In this document: positions 7,659 to 16,345 of the stretch, one piece after another
Position numbering within the stretch: the first letter of the stretch is position 1
Layout of the letters: each line of letters starts with the position of its first letter
The notes under the pieces: generated by a model
What the model saw: only the letters and a program-made list of their open reading frames with translations
Databases searched by the model: none
What the model was told of the DNA's origin: nothing
Position numbers and translations under genes: made by a program
NCBI GenBank assembly: GCA_014801525.1
Contig: JAAVEB010000011.1
Coordinates: 17,173 to 65,799 of the forward strand
Source: Bacteroides sp.
Lineage (GTDB): Bacteria; Bacteroidota; Bacteroidia; Bacteroidales; Muribaculaceae
Reading direction: 5' to 3'
Length of the DNA: 48,627 bases

Positions 7659-9989
7659 ATGGCTCGATTTTTTTGTATTAGTGAAAGAATTAGGCGCGGT
7701 TTGATGCTGCTCGCCGCCTGTTTGTTGTGTGGGTCAAGTATTTCAGCCCGCCAGAGTGTGGGGCTGGTGCTTAGCGGCGGTGGCGCTAAGGGCGTGGCTC
7801 ATATCGGTGTGATAAAGGCGCTTGAAGAGCACGGCATTCCAATCGACTACGTTGCCGGGACATCGATGGGCGCCATTGTGGGCGGTCTTTATGCTGCCGG
7901 ATATACTCCCGAGCAAATGATGGAGCTTATTGAGTCGAAGGGCTTCAGCTACTGGTCGACCGGACAGATTGATCCGGAGCTCGTGTATTATTACGCTATT
8001 TCCGAGCCTACGCCTCAGCTTGCTGAATTTAACCTCAACCTCAGTGACAGCGTGCCGTCTCAGAGCATCTTGCCCACGAGTCTCATAAACCCGTTGCCCA
8101 TGAATTTTGCGTTCATGGATCTTTTTGCGAAATATACGGCTCAGTGTGGCGGTAATTTTGACAATCTTTTTGTGCCGTTTCGATGTGTCACTTCCGATAT
8201 CTACAGCAAGCATAAAATTGTGTGCAAATCAGGCTCGTTTTCCGATGCCATCCGAGCCTCGATGTCATTCCCTATCGTGTTCCGTCCTATTGAGATGGAT
8301 GGCGTTTTAGTGTATGACGGAGGAATATATGACAACTTCCCTGTCGATGTGATGCATGATGATTTCAACCCCGATATAATGATAGGCGTGAATGTGAGCG
8401 GACCCGACAAGAAGCCCGACCCTAACAATATCATGCAGCAGGTGGAGGACATGATTATTCAGAACAATGATTATTCTCTCCCCGAGGAGTGGGGAATAAA
8501 AATGGATGTGCCGGTCCACATGTTCGGGTTGCTGGACTTTCCGGCTTGTAGGGAAATCGAGAAGATAGGATATGAGACTGCTGAGAAAATGATGGATTCG
8601 ATCATGACGAGAGTGACTGCGCGCGTGTCGAGCGAGGAGGTGGCAGCCCGAAGAGAACAATTTAACAGCAAGACGCCGACGGTGAGATTTGATTCGGTGA
8701 ATGTCAGAGGCGCGTCTCCGGCGCAAAACGCTTACATCAAATATCTTTTTACTAAAGGAAGAAGCGACACTTTCGGGCTTGAGAGCGCCCGCAATTCTTA
8801 CTATCGCGCCGTTACTCCGGGAAAACTTGACAACCTCGTTCCCCACGCTATTGTCAATGACTCCACAGGTCTTTTCACCCTTGATCTTAAGGCAAGCGTG
8901 AAAAACGGTTACAAATTTGGCATTGGAGGATACTTCAACACCTCCACCACTTCGATGCTGTTTTTGTCGGCTGGCTACAACACGTTTAGCTTCAATTCGA
9001 TAAGCTCGGCTCTTGATTTGTGGGTGGGGCAGAGCTATCTTGCCGCTGCCTTAAACTTGAAAATGATGTCGCGCACGGCTTTGCCCGGATATTACAAGGC
9101 TCAGGGCGTGATTTCCCGAAAGAAGACCAATGACAACGAGAGGATGTTTTATGACGATGATTTGACCGCTGTCATAGGATCGGAATTTTTCGGACGCGTC
9201 GGATATGGAATGGAGATGGGGCGCAGCGGCAAATTGGAGTTTGATCTGGGAGTCGGGCGAATAAGCAACCGTTTTTTCAACGGAATGAAACTGTCGTCGC
9301 TTAAGCGCGACCGCGGCACCTACATTCCGGGGCAAATAAGACTCAATTACCAGTATAGCACTCTGAACAATACCCGTTATGCCACCAAAGGGCGCTATAT
9401 CAAGGCGACTGCGTTGGGGGTTTATGGAACCTATTCGTTTTTGCCTGAAAATGACAAAGCGTTTGAGCAGAAAATGCATAAAGGATTGTTCCAGTTTGAG
9501 TTCAACTATGAGAACTATTGGAATCTATCAAAGAAATGGACTGTTGGCTTGGAGGGAAATTTCGTTGCCGCTTCGGGCATAATCGGGAAAGACTACGGCA
9601 GCGCGCTCGTCATGTCGCCGTCATTCCACCCAACGCCGTCGACCTACAATTCTTTTATCAATGATCTCCGCGCTCCCCAGTTCGTGACCATCGGCGTGCA
9701 GCCCATATATAATTGGGGGTCGATGCTTCAGTTCCGCGGAGAGTTTCATGCCTTCATGCCGTGGAGGCGTCTTGTCCCGGCGGGGATAAACCCTGAGACC
9801 GGCACCATTGGAGTGAGGTATGGGCGTTGGTTCTCCGATCCTGAGTTTTTTGGCGAGATTTCAGCGGTCTACACTTTTTCGTTCGCTCATCTCGCCGCCT
9901 ATGCCGATTATAGCACTTCGCCGGGCAATCATTGGAGCTTCGGCATCTCGCTTGGCTTGTTCTTTGAAGCGCCTCGGTTCATGAATTGA
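7659..9989 (+). CDS. Patatin-like phospholipase fused to POTRA and outer-membrane beta-barrel (PlpD type)
   Basis: Encodes 776 residues. Signal peptide (1-31); patatin domain with oxyanion loop SGGGAKGVAH (39-48), nucleophile Ser69 in GTSMG and catalytic Asp220 in DGG, so the Ser-Asp dyad is complete; a POTRA-like domain (about 340-400, beginning PTVRFDSVNVRGAS); and a beta-strand-rich C-terminal half of the Omp85/BamA kind. Such type Vd-like proteins carry a lipase at the cell surface or periplasm, anchored by their own barrel. The substrate is presumably phospholipid. A near-perfect inverted repeat lies directly upstream of the start. The bidirectional terminator downstream marks the end of the unit. 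Confidence 0.92.
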   Translation: MARFFCISERIRRGLMLLAACLLCGSSISARQSVGLVLSGGGAKGVAHIGVIKALEEHGIPIDYVAGTSMGAIVGGLYAAGYTPEQMMELIESKGFSYWSTGQIDPELVYYYAISEPTPQLAEFNLNLSDSVPSQSILPTSLINPLPMNFAFMDLFAKYTAQCGGNFDNLFVPFRCVTSDIYSKHKIVCKSGSFSDAIRASMSFPIVFRPIEMDGVLVYDGGIYDNFPVDVMHDDFNPDIMIGVNVSGPDKKPDPNNIMQQVEDMIIQNNDYSLPEEWGIKMDVPVHMFGLLDFPACREIEKIGYETAEKMMDSIMTRVTARVSSEEVAARREQFNSKTPTVRFDSVNVRGASPAQNAYIKYLFTKGRSDTFGLESARNSYYRAVTPGKLDNLVPHAIVNDSTGLFTLDLKASVKNGYKFGIGGYFNTSTTSMLFLSAGYNTFSFNSISSALDLWVGQSYLAAALNLKMMSRTALPGYYKAQGVISRKKTNDNERMFYDDDLTAVIGSEFFGRVGYGMEMGRSGKLEFDLGVGRISNRFFNGMKLSSLKRDRGTYIPGQIRLNYQYSTLNNTRYATKGRYIKATALGVYGTYSFLPENDKAFEQKMHKGLFQFEFNYENYWNLSKKWTVGLEGNFVAASGIIGKDYGSALVMSPSFHPTPSTYNSFINDLRAPQFVTIGVQPIYNWGSMLQFRGEFHAFMPWRRLVPAGINPETGTIGVRYGRWFSDPEFFGEISAVYTFSFAHLAAYADYSTSPGNHWSFGISLGLFFEAPRFMN

Positions 9990-10005
9990 TTATGCCATAA
10001 AGAAG

Positions 10006-10045
10006 AGAGGGCGTTCCGTCGCGGGACGCCCTCTTGCTGTTTTTG
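10006..10045. terminator. Bidirectional terminator between the patatin and DUF4252 genes
   Basis: AGAGGGCGT (10006-10014) pairs exactly with 10026-10034; on the plus strand it is followed by TGCTGTTTTT, on the minus strand by TCTTCTTTA. It sits between two converging transcription units. Confidence 0.7.
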
Positions 10046-10086
10046 AAGTATTTAATTGTAAGCTATATTATTAATTAAGATATTAT

Positions 10087-10551
10087 CTATTGTTTCATTT
10101 CGGCAATTGATTTCAGTGTTTCGGCGTCCATATATCCTTTAATGAAGACGGCGACCACTTTTTCGGCAGTGGGCGATATGACCATCATTTCGGAAAGTCC
10201 GTCGCCCTGGCGCTTTCCGTAAACGTCTATGTTTTTTTGTCCTGACTTGACTTTGGACAGAAGTTCGAGATCGTCGGTGGCGTCGGTTAGCATTGATTTT
10301 ACTTCGGCTACGTTTTCAGCGTCATCACATGACAGGATTTCAATGCTGTTCAAGTCCTTTGTCGAGTGGATGAAACTCAGTTCGCCGGCGCTGTCGAGCG
10401 GTTCCAGAGACTTAAGCATAGACTTGGATATGTAAACGTATTCAACATTAGGAATACGGGCGATTCGTTCAAAATCGCTGTTTTGCGCCATGGCTCCAGC
10501 TCCGCAAAGGAGAACCGCCATGATTGCTAAGATGTGCTTGATTGCGGTCAT
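10087..10551 (-). CDS. DUF4252 secreted protein of the sigma operon
   Basis: Encodes 154 residues with a signal peptide (cleavage probably after AMAQ, residue 23). The mature part matches the DUF4252 pattern: a short VEYVYISKSML segment, DLNSIEILSC, DDLELLSKVKSGQKNIDVYGK and a C-terminal VVAVFIKGYMDAETL. Members occur in Bacteroidota, often next to ECF sigma/anti-sigma genes; function unknown. The start codon overlaps the end of the anti-sigma gene (ATGA, 10548-10551), implying coupled translation. It may be an envelope sensor or effector of the sigma system, which is an inference from position only. Confidence 0.8.
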   Translation of the reverse strand: MTAIKHILAIMAVLLCGAGAMAQNSDFERIARIPNVEYVYISKSMLKSLEPLDSAGELSFIHSTKDLNSIEILSCDDAENVAEVKSMLTDATDDLELLSKVKSGQKNIDVYGKRQGDGLSEMMVISPTAEKVVAVFIKGYMDAETLKSIAEMKQ

Positions 10552-11084
10552 ATTTCGCCTTGATTTAATTCGTCCTCTTCAGTAATTTCGTCTTCTTTGT
10601 CGGTTTCATAGAGGGAAAGTCCTATGCCCGACAGGGTAGAATTCGCCTCGTCCAGAAATTCGTCGGTGCTGTTAAGCCCGTCGGAAACGAGCAGCAGCGC
10701 GCGCCGGGTTTCGTTAAATGCGATTTTGGGATCAGTTACCTCATAGGGGTTGTGGGATGCAATTTTTATTAGGCAGCCTATCCCGGCTATCAGCACGATT
10801 GCCGCCGTGGCGGCTACTGCGATATTCGCGCGGCGTGACCGGCGGCCACGCTCTTTGCATTCCAATCCGGCTATCATGGCGTCCAGTTTTCCCGGTAACG
10901 ACGACGGCATCTCGCCGCGTGATTTTTCGATGGCGAGGATTATGTTGCGGTCGGCGGCAAGGTCTTCGGGCATGTCGGAGCAGCTTTTCATCATTGCGAT
11001 AAGAGCTCTTTCATCCTCGATTGAGGTTTCTCCTGCATAATATGAGGAGAGCAGCCGTCTTATTTCGTCAATTTTTGAGGTCAT
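10548..11084 (-). CDS. Putative membrane anti-sigma factor
   Basis: Encodes 178 residues. N-terminal cytoplasmic helical part (about 1-80: IDEIRRLLSSYYAGETSIEDE), a basic RGRRSRRAN stretch, one transmembrane helix (about 86-107), and a C-terminal part of about 70 residues ending in an acidic tail. The size, topology and location between an ECF sigma gene and DUF4252, overlapping each by 4 bases, fit an anti-sigma factor holding the sigma factor at the membrane. I see no zinc-binding HxxxCxxC motif, so it is not a ZAS-type anti-sigma. Confidence 0.7.
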   Translation of the reverse strand: MTSKIDEIRRLLSSYYAGETSIEDERALIAMMKSCSDMPEDLAADRNIILAIEKSRGEMPSSLPGKLDAMIAGLECKERGRRSRRANIAVAATAAIVLIAGIGCLIKIASHNPYEVTDPKIAFNETRRALLLVSDGLNSTDEFLDEANSTLSGIGLSLYETDKEDEITEEDELNQGEI

Positions 11085-11590
11085 TTTATCCGGTTATATA
11101 ATTCTTTCAATCGTTTTCGTGCCCTTGACAAAATGGCGCGGGCGTTCTCATGGGTTATTCCTTTCATTTCCGCTATCTCGGCAATCGGCAGGTCGGCGTG
11201 GCTCCGAAGGAGCAGTATTTCTCGATGCAGCGGATCGAGCTGATCCATCAACTTGTCGATGCGTTCAAGCGCCTCTTTCGCTTCGACTGCGGCGGTCATA
11301 TCTTCCGTTTCGCATGACGACGATGCCCTGTTAAGTTCGTCGATAGTCGCCGGAGCTTCCCGTCGGCTTCGTGTGTTCAGGATGTCGATAGCGGCATTTC
11401 GTGCCGCTGTTATGCAAAATGCCTCATGGCTTTTGACGGCGGTAAGGCGTTGGCGGTTAGCCCACAGCTTTGCGACAGCATCCTGCACGGCGTCTTGTGC
11501 GTCATCGCTGTTGCCGATTACCGAAAAAGCTATTCGATACATCGGTTCGTAGAGTGGCAGCACAATATGTCGAAACTCGGTAGCGTCCAT
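11081..11590 (-). CDS. ECF-type RNA polymerase sigma factor
   Basis: Encodes 169 residues, a typical ECF length. Region 2 covers about residues 10-75 (YRIAFSVIGNSDDAQDAVQD, then LWANRQRL) and region 4 about 110-165 (LDPLHREILLLRSHADLPIA, EIAEMKGITHENARAILSRA). Region 3 is absent, as expected. It redirects RNA polymerase to a small regulon in response to an envelope signal relayed by the anti-sigma factor encoded next. A promoter-like pair upstream suggests autoregulation. The signal is unknown. Confidence 0.93.
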   Translation of the reverse strand: MDATEFRHIVLPLYEPMYRIAFSVIGNSDDAQDAVQDAVAKLWANRQRLTAVKSHEAFCITAARNAAIDILNTRSRREAPATIDELNRASSSCETEDMTAAVEAKEALERIDKLMDQLDPLHREILLLRSHADLPIAEIAEMKGITHENARAILSRARKRLKELYNRIK

Positions 11591-11601
11591 GATTTAATAA
11601 G

Positions 11602-11630
11602 TAGACTGCGGAAATGGAATTTTGTGACAC
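11602..11630 (-). promoter_or_regulatory. Candidate ECF-sigma promoter upstream of the sigma operon
   Basis: On the minus strand TGTCACA (11623-11629) is followed after 16 bases by GTCTA (11602-11606), 11 bases before the sigma ATG. This resembles ECF promoters, whose -10 element carries a GTC core, rather than the housekeeping TAnnTTTG. The match is by eye. Confidence 0.35.
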
Positions 11631-11632
11631 AA

Positions 11633-11658
11633 AAAAAGCTGTTTTAAAACAGCTTTTT
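11633..11658 (-). terminator. Terminator of rarA
   Basis: A 26-base perfect palindrome (AAAAAGCTGTTTT and its complement) lies between the rarA stop and the sigma operon; its own A/T ends supply the T-run on both strands. Confidence 0.65.
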
Positions 11659-11666
11659 GATTTTTT

Positions 11667-12941
11667 TCATTTTTTGCCCCATCTGATTTCCTGGAGAGCC
11701 TTCATGCGTTCTTCCGAAGTGTTGTCGCAGGGATGCCAGAATATCTGCCCTTCGGCTCCGTCGGGCAGGAACTGCTGTCTGACAAAATGCCCGGGGTAAT
11801 CGTGGGCATATTTGTAGTTCTTTCCATAATCGAGCTCTTTCATCAACCCGGTCGGAGCATTGCGCAGGTGCAGCGGAACCGGAAGATTGCCTGTTTGCCT
11901 TACGAATGCGAGCGCCGAGTCGATCGACAGGTATGCCGAGTTGCTCTTTGGCGAAGTTGCGAGATAGACGGCGCATTCGGCGAGCGGTATGCGTCCTTCA
12001 GGCCAGCCTATTTTGTGGATTGTGTCGAAAGTGGCGTTGGCAAGCAGGAGCGCGTTGGGGTTGGCGAGCCCTATATCTTCAGCGGCAAGGATAACGAGGC
12101 GGCGGGCGATGAACTCGGGCGCTTCTCCGCCTTCAATCATTCGCGCCAGCCAATAGACGGCAGCGTCGGGATCGCTTCCTCTTATGCTCTTGATGAAAGC
12201 CGAAATGATGTCATAGTGCATTTCGCCCTCCTTGTCATAGGCAAGCGGATTTTCCTGAAGACGGTTGGTGATCACCTCGTCGTCGATAATCATCTCTTCG
12301 GTGGGGGAGGTTGATTGCTCGACGAGGTCGAGTATGTTCAGGAGCTTGCGCGCGTCTCCGCCTGAAAACCGAAACAGCGCCTTGGTGCTTTTCACTGTGA
12401 CTTTGCGCTCTTTCAACACCGGGTCGACAGTCAGCGCGCGTTGGAGCAACTGGTTTAGCTCGGGCTCCTCAAGCGGTTTGAGCACATAGACCTGGGCGCG
12501 TGACAGCAGCGGGCGTATCACTTCAAACGACGGGTTTTCAGTCGTGGCGCCTATAAGAGTGATAATTCCGCTTTCCACCGCTCCGAGCAGGCTGTCTTGC
12601 TGTGACTTGTTGAATCGGTGGATTTCGTCGATAAACAGGATGGGTCTTCCTTTGGAAAACATGCTGCGCGCGTCTGCCTTGCACCTGTCAATCACTTCTC
12701 TCACCTCCTTTACGCCTGAGTGGACAGCGCTGAGAGTGTAGAACGGCGACTCGGTGGTTACGGCGATTATTTTGGCAAGAGTCGTCTTGCCTACTCCCGG
12801 AGGCCCCCACAAAATAAATGATGCGACATTGCCCGACTCTATCATTCTCCTGAGGATGGAATCGGGACCTACCAGATGTTGCTGTCCGATATACTCGGAT
12901 ATGTTTGTGGGGCGTAGTCTCTCCGCCAGTGGTGCTTGCAT
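11667..12941 (-). CDS. rarA: RarA/MgsA, replication-associated recombination ATPase
   Basis: Encodes 424 residues from MQAPLAERLRPTN; a 15-codon upstream extension was rejected because it runs over the promoter. AAA+ domain with Walker A GPPGVGKTT (46-54), Walker B ILFIDEIH (101-108), sensor segment IGATTENPSFE, then the RarA-specific tetramerisation region (GSDPDAAVYWLARMIEGGE, EDIGLANPNALLLAN). RarA acts at stalled replication forks with SSB and RecA. It is alone in its transcription unit. Relation to clamp-loader ATPases is clear, but the C-terminal block is diagnostic of RarA. Confidence 0.95.
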   Translation of the reverse strand: MQAPLAERLRPTNISEYIGQQHLVGPDSILRRMIESGNVASFILWGPPGVGKTTLAKIIAVTTESPFYTLSAVHSGVKEVREVIDRCKADARSMFSKGRPILFIDEIHRFNKSQQDSLLGAVESGIITLIGATTENPSFEVIRPLLSRAQVYVLKPLEEPELNQLLQRALTVDPVLKERKVTVKSTKALFRFSGGDARKLLNILDLVEQSTSPTEEMIIDDEVITNRLQENPLAYDKEGEMHYDIISAFIKSIRGSDPDAAVYWLARMIEGGEAPEFIARRLVILAAEDIGLANPNALLLANATFDTIHKIGWPEGRIPLAECAVYLATSPKSNSAYLSIDSALAFVRQTGNLPVPLHLRNAPTGLMKELDYGKNYKYAHDYPGHFVRQQFLPDGAEGQIFWHPCDNTSEERMKALQEIRWGKK

Positions 12942-12974
12942 GTCTCGGCTCGTTTGGTTAGCTTTTTTCTGATG

Positions 12975-12982
12975 CAAATATA
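12975..12982 (-). promoter_or_regulatory. Putative -7 promoter element of rarA
   Basis: Reads TATATTTG on the minus strand, an exact TAnnTTTG match, 33 bases before the rarA ATG. No clear -33 element. Confidence 0.45.
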
Positions 12983-13077
12983 ACACTTCACAGAGGTAGA
13001 AATGGGAAAAATCTTGTTAATTGTGTTTAATATGTGGATTTATCATTAGTAAATTGAGAAAATTTTATTTAACTTTA

Positions 13078-13232
13078 CTCGCTGAAAGATTTCGAGGATA
13101 GAGATTGAAATCTCTGCCTTGTTTTATGCGAACTATCTAATAAGAGAAAATGTTATCTATATAAGAAGACGATTATATCAGTTTTCTGATCGTCGTTGAA
13201 AATATAAACGAAACATTTAAAACTTTTTAGTT
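13078..13232 (+). other. Leader region with two hairpins before the small membrane protein gene
   Basis: This gene-free stretch follows an imperfect promoter (TAACTTTA, 13070-13077). It contains AGAGATT (13100-13106) paired with AATCTCT (13109-13115), and near 13167-13193 a nested GACG...ATCAG-TTTT-CTGAT-CGTC hairpin. No reading frame of note. Whether the hairpins regulate anything is unknown. Confidence 0.3.
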
Positions 13233-13472
13233 ATGGGTAACGAAGGCAATAAAAACAATGGATCTCAGGTGGCACGTACCATTTTTGGTATATTTATGAT
13301 TGTCATTTATGTTGGCATGGGTGTGCTGCTGTTGATTAATTTCTTTAACTGGGAGAGTGGTCCATGGGAATGGCTCAGATGGACAGGCGGTGTGCTTTTT
13401 ATTGTCTATGGAATCTGGCGAGCTTATCGTCAATTCAAGGGCATAGACCGCAATATAGGCGATTTGGACTAA
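13233..13472 (+). CDS. Small two-helix membrane protein of unknown function
   Basis: Encodes 79 residues with two predicted transmembrane helices (about 14-36, IFGIFMIVIYVGMGVLLLIN, and about 48-63, GGVLFIVYGIWRAY), separated by a short loop rich in W and G. The N-terminus is hydrophilic (MGNEGNKNNGSQ). I do not recognise a named family. It lies 45 bases before the PstS-like lipoprotein gene and is probably co-transcribed, so it may be a membrane partner of the proteins encoded downstream. Confidence 0.65.
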   Translation: MGNEGNKNNGSQVARTIFGIFMIVIYVGMGVLLLINFFNWESGPWEWLRWTGGVLFIVYGIWRAYRQFKGIDRNIGDLD

Positions 13473-13517
13473 AACTCGGATTTTTCAGTTAATAACAGTA
13501 ACGACAAAGATTACACG

Positions 13518-14495
13518 ATGAAAACGATAATAAAGGCTGTTGCCGCGCTTGCCGTGCTTTCGGGATTGCTCTCGCTTGAGAGTTGCCGCAAGGATCCCAC
13601 CAATACGAGCTCTTCAGGGCTTTCGACCATTGTGTGTGACGCAAGTTTCCAGAATATAATGGATCAGGAGATTGATGTGTTTGAGTACACGACCAAAGGC
13701 CGTGCCAACATCATTCCTTACTATGTTTCGGAAAAAGCGTGTGTCGACTCTTTGCTTGATTTCAAGACAAAGACTATCGTTATACCGCGAGAACTTACTC
13801 AGAAAGAAACTGACTATCTTAAAGGACAGAAGAAGATTGTCAGAACCAACCGCATTGCTGTCGATGCGATAGCCCTTATCGTGAACAAGGAAAATCCTGT
13901 CGAAATGTTGAGCATGAGCGAAATTGCCGACATTTTGTCGGGACGTGTGACCAAGTGGAGCGACTTGTCTCCAAGCAAACTCGGCGATATCCAGGTGGTG
14001 TTTGACGACGAGGGTTCAAGCACCGTGCAGTATATGCGCGACTCGCTATTGCATGGCGAAAAATTCGGCGAAAACGTCTTTGCCCAGCATTCCAATATGG
14101 AGGTGTTCTCCCAGGTTCAGAACCGCAAGGGCGCCATCGGCATCATCGGTGTTAGCTGGATCAGCTCTGATATGCGCACCCGCGACCTTCCTCGCGAAGA
14201 ACGCATAAAATCGTTGAGCGAGCAGGACACTACGGTTGCCGACTTTGATCCTGCCGTTAAAGTTCTGAAAGTGCGCCGTGACGACAGTCTTCGTGCCTAT
14301 CAGCCCTATCAGGCATACATATATGACGGAAGCTATCCGCTCTACCGTTCTATATATATGATAAGCACCGGAGTCAACGGAAGCCTTTCTCACGGATTCT
14401 TCTCATTCGTGACCGGAACCGTGGGGCAGAAAATCATCCAGCGCACAGGTATCCTTCCGGCTCGTGTTCAGCCGAGAATGGTAAACCTTTATTAG
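13518..14495 (+). CDS. PstS-like substrate-binding lipoprotein
   Basis: Encodes 325 residues. Signal sequence with lipobox (LESC, Cys23). The body has the PBP-like-domain pattern of PstS proteins: DVFEYTTKGRANIIPYYVSE, then NRIAVDAIALIVNKENPVEM, LSMSEIADILSGRVTKWSDL and the ligand-loop segment DEGSSTVQYMRD. PstS proteins bind phosphate for an ABC importer, but no pstC, pstA or pstB gene is here; instead a TPR protein follows 60 bases later. It may therefore bind a different oxyanion or act in signalling or envelope assembly. The fold is clear; the ligand is not. Confidence 0.82.
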   Translation: MKTIIKAVAALAVLSGLLSLESCRKDPTNTSSSGLSTIVCDASFQNIMDQEIDVFEYTTKGRANIIPYYVSEKACVDSLLDFKTKTIVIPRELTQKETDYLKGQKKIVRTNRIAVDAIALIVNKENPVEMLSMSEIADILSGRVTKWSDLSPSKLGDIQVVFDDEGSSTVQYMRDSLLHGEKFGENVFAQHSNMEVFSQVQNRKGAIGIIGVSWISSDMRTRDLPREERIKSLSEQDTTVADFDPAVKVLKVRRDDSLRAYQPYQAYIYDGSYPLYRSIYMISTGVNGSLSHGFFSFVTGTVGQKIIQRTGILPARVQPRMVNLY

Positions 14496-14555
14496 CGACT
14501 TAGAAAAGAAATAACATTAACATAATAAACCAATAACAAAACAGATTTAACCGAC

Positions 14556-16169
14556 ATGAAATTGAAACTTTCGTTGTCCCTTATCGTAGCTGGGGCACTG
14601 AGCGTATCGGCTCAAGGTTACAAGGATGGAGTTGAATACTTCAAGGCTGATCAGTTTGATAACGCCAAGGAGCTTCTGACCCGTAACCTCAACGATGCTG
14701 CTACCGACAAGGCTGTGGCTTACTATCATCTTGGCGCTATTGAGATGAAAAATAAGGACTATGCCGCCGCTAAGGCAAGTTTTGAAAAGGGTCTTCAAGC
14801 CAACCCTCAGAATCCTTATAACAAGGTAGGTCTTGGTGAACTTGAGCTTATCAACGGCAACGTCAAGGCTGCCGAGCAACTTTTTGACGAGGCTAAGAAA
14901 ATAAACAAGAAGGATGCCGGCGTTTATGTAGCGATCGGCAGAGCTTATTTCAATGCTGACCCTGTTAAGTATGCTAAAGAAATCACTAAGTATGACGAGC
15001 AGGCGATGAAGTCTAACAGCAAGCATCCCGACATCTTCATTCTCCGTGGTGACCGTAAAGCCGCTGAGCAGGCTTGGGGTGATGCTGCGTCAAACTATGA
15101 GAACGCTATTCTCTATTCTAAGGAGCAGCCCGCGGCTTACGTTAAGTATGCCAACGCTTACTTCAATGTGAACCCCGAATTTGCTATCGACAAGCTTAAC
15201 GAGCTTCTTCAAACTTCGCCCAACTCGGCTCTCGGACAGCGTGAACTTGCCGAGAAGTATTATCAGAACGACCAGTGGGCAAAGGCTGCGGCAGCTTATG
15301 GCGATTACATCAAGAACCCCAACCACTTTGTTGAGGATGAAGTGCGTTATTCAGTCCTTCTTTACTACGGACAGCACTATGATGAGAGCTTGGCGCTTGC
15401 CAACAAGCTTCTCGCTTCTGACCCGAAGAACTTCCAACTTCAGCGCATCGCCTTCCTTGACAAGGCGGCTATGAAGGATTTCGCCGCTGCTGAAACCCAG
15501 GCTAACCAGTTCTTCAGCCTCAATGATCCCAAGAACAAATATACCTCCAATGACTATTCTACCTACGCTGAAGTTCTTCAGGAGCTTGGCAAGGATTCAT
15601 TGGCTATATTCGAATATGAAAAGGCGATCAATGTAAATCCCGACAAGCTTGACCTCTACAAGGCTCTCAGCTCGGCTTATTCAGGCGCTAAGAACTATAA
15701 GAAATCTCTTGAAGTGTTCAAAGCTTATATCGACAAGGGTGATTATGTGACAAACGACCTCGTTACTCTCGCCAACCGCTACCAGAACGTAGCCGCCACC
15801 TCTGAACCCGGATCTCCGGAAAAGGCTGAGGCTATCACAAATGCGATTTCGACAATCGACAAGGTGATCGAGAAAGTGCCCGGCAATCCTATTCCCGTGC
15901 GTAACAAGGCTCGTATGTATCTTGTGAAGAATGACAATCAGCCCTCGGCTGAAATGGCTGAGACTTATCAGACTGTAGTCGCTCTTCTTGACGCTGATCC
16001 TGAAAACAAGACTCGTCGCAGCGATATGTATAACGAGGCTTACAGCCAGATAGCTTCTTACTACATCTCGGAGAAGAACATTCCCGAAGCAAAAGCCTAC
16101 TATGAGAAAGTTTACGAACTTGATCCCTCTAATCAGGCTCTTCGCGACTACATCGACAAGATGAAATAA
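14556..16169 (+). CDS. Periplasmic TPR-repeat protein
   Basis: Encodes 537 residues with a signal peptide (1-19, cleavage near VSAQG). Nearly the whole mature protein consists of tetratricopeptide repeats with the usual A-x-x-x-Y/F spacing (AVAYYHLGAIEMKNKDYAAA, KASFEKGLQANPQNPYNKVG, and a last unit PEAKAYYEKVYELDPSNQAL). TPR superhelices are protein-protein scaffolds. Together with the small membrane protein and PstS-like lipoprotein it forms a probable three-gene operon ending in the terminator at 16226. The partner is unknown. Confidence 0.85.
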   Translation: MKLKLSLSLIVAGALSVSAQGYKDGVEYFKADQFDNAKELLTRNLNDAATDKAVAYYHLGAIEMKNKDYAAAKASFEKGLQANPQNPYNKVGLGELELINGNVKAAEQLFDEAKKINKKDAGVYVAIGRAYFNADPVKYAKEITKYDEQAMKSNSKHPDIFILRGDRKAAEQAWGDAASNYENAILYSKEQPAAYVKYANAYFNVNPEFAIDKLNELLQTSPNSALGQRELAEKYYQNDQWAKAAAAYGDYIKNPNHFVEDEVRYSVLLYYGQHYDESLALANKLLASDPKNFQLQRIAFLDKAAMKDFAAAETQANQFFSLNDPKNKYTSNDYSTYAEVLQELGKDSLAIFEYEKAINVNPDKLDLYKALSSAYSGAKNYKKSLEVFKAYIDKGDYVTNDLVTLANRYQNVAATSEPGSPEKAEAITNAISTIDKVIEKVPGNPIPVRNKARMYLVKNDNQPSAEMAETYQTVVALLDADPENKTRRSDMYNEAYSQIASYYISEKNIPEAKAYYEKVYELDPSNQALRDYIDKMK

Positions 16170-16225
16170 TTTGACATTCAATGATGACTCTCGAAAGGCT
16201 ATGCTGATTGAGAGTGACGTTAACA

Positions 16226-16270
16226 GGGAGCATGAAACCCGACTCCGGGGGTCATGCTCCCTCTGTTTAT
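16226..16270 (+). terminator. Terminator of the membrane protein-PstS-TPR operon
   Basis: GGGAGCATGA (16226-16235) pairs perfectly with TCATGCTCCC (16252-16261) and is followed by TCTGTTTATT. Confidence 0.7.
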
Positions 16271-16296
16271 TGTAGTATCGGCTTCTTTCGCGCTAT

Positions 16297-16327
16297 TTTG
16301 TTATTTGGGCTCTTATGTATAACTTTG
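16297..16327 (+). promoter_or_regulatory. Promoter of ruvA (and probably sprA)
   Basis: TTTG (16297-16300), a 19-base spacer and TAACTTTG (16320-16327): a full match to the Bacteroidota -33/-7 consensus. The ruvA ATG follows 18 bases later, implying a leader of about 12 bases. Confidence 0.75.
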
Positions 16328-16345
16328 CGGAAAGATTAAAGCAAT

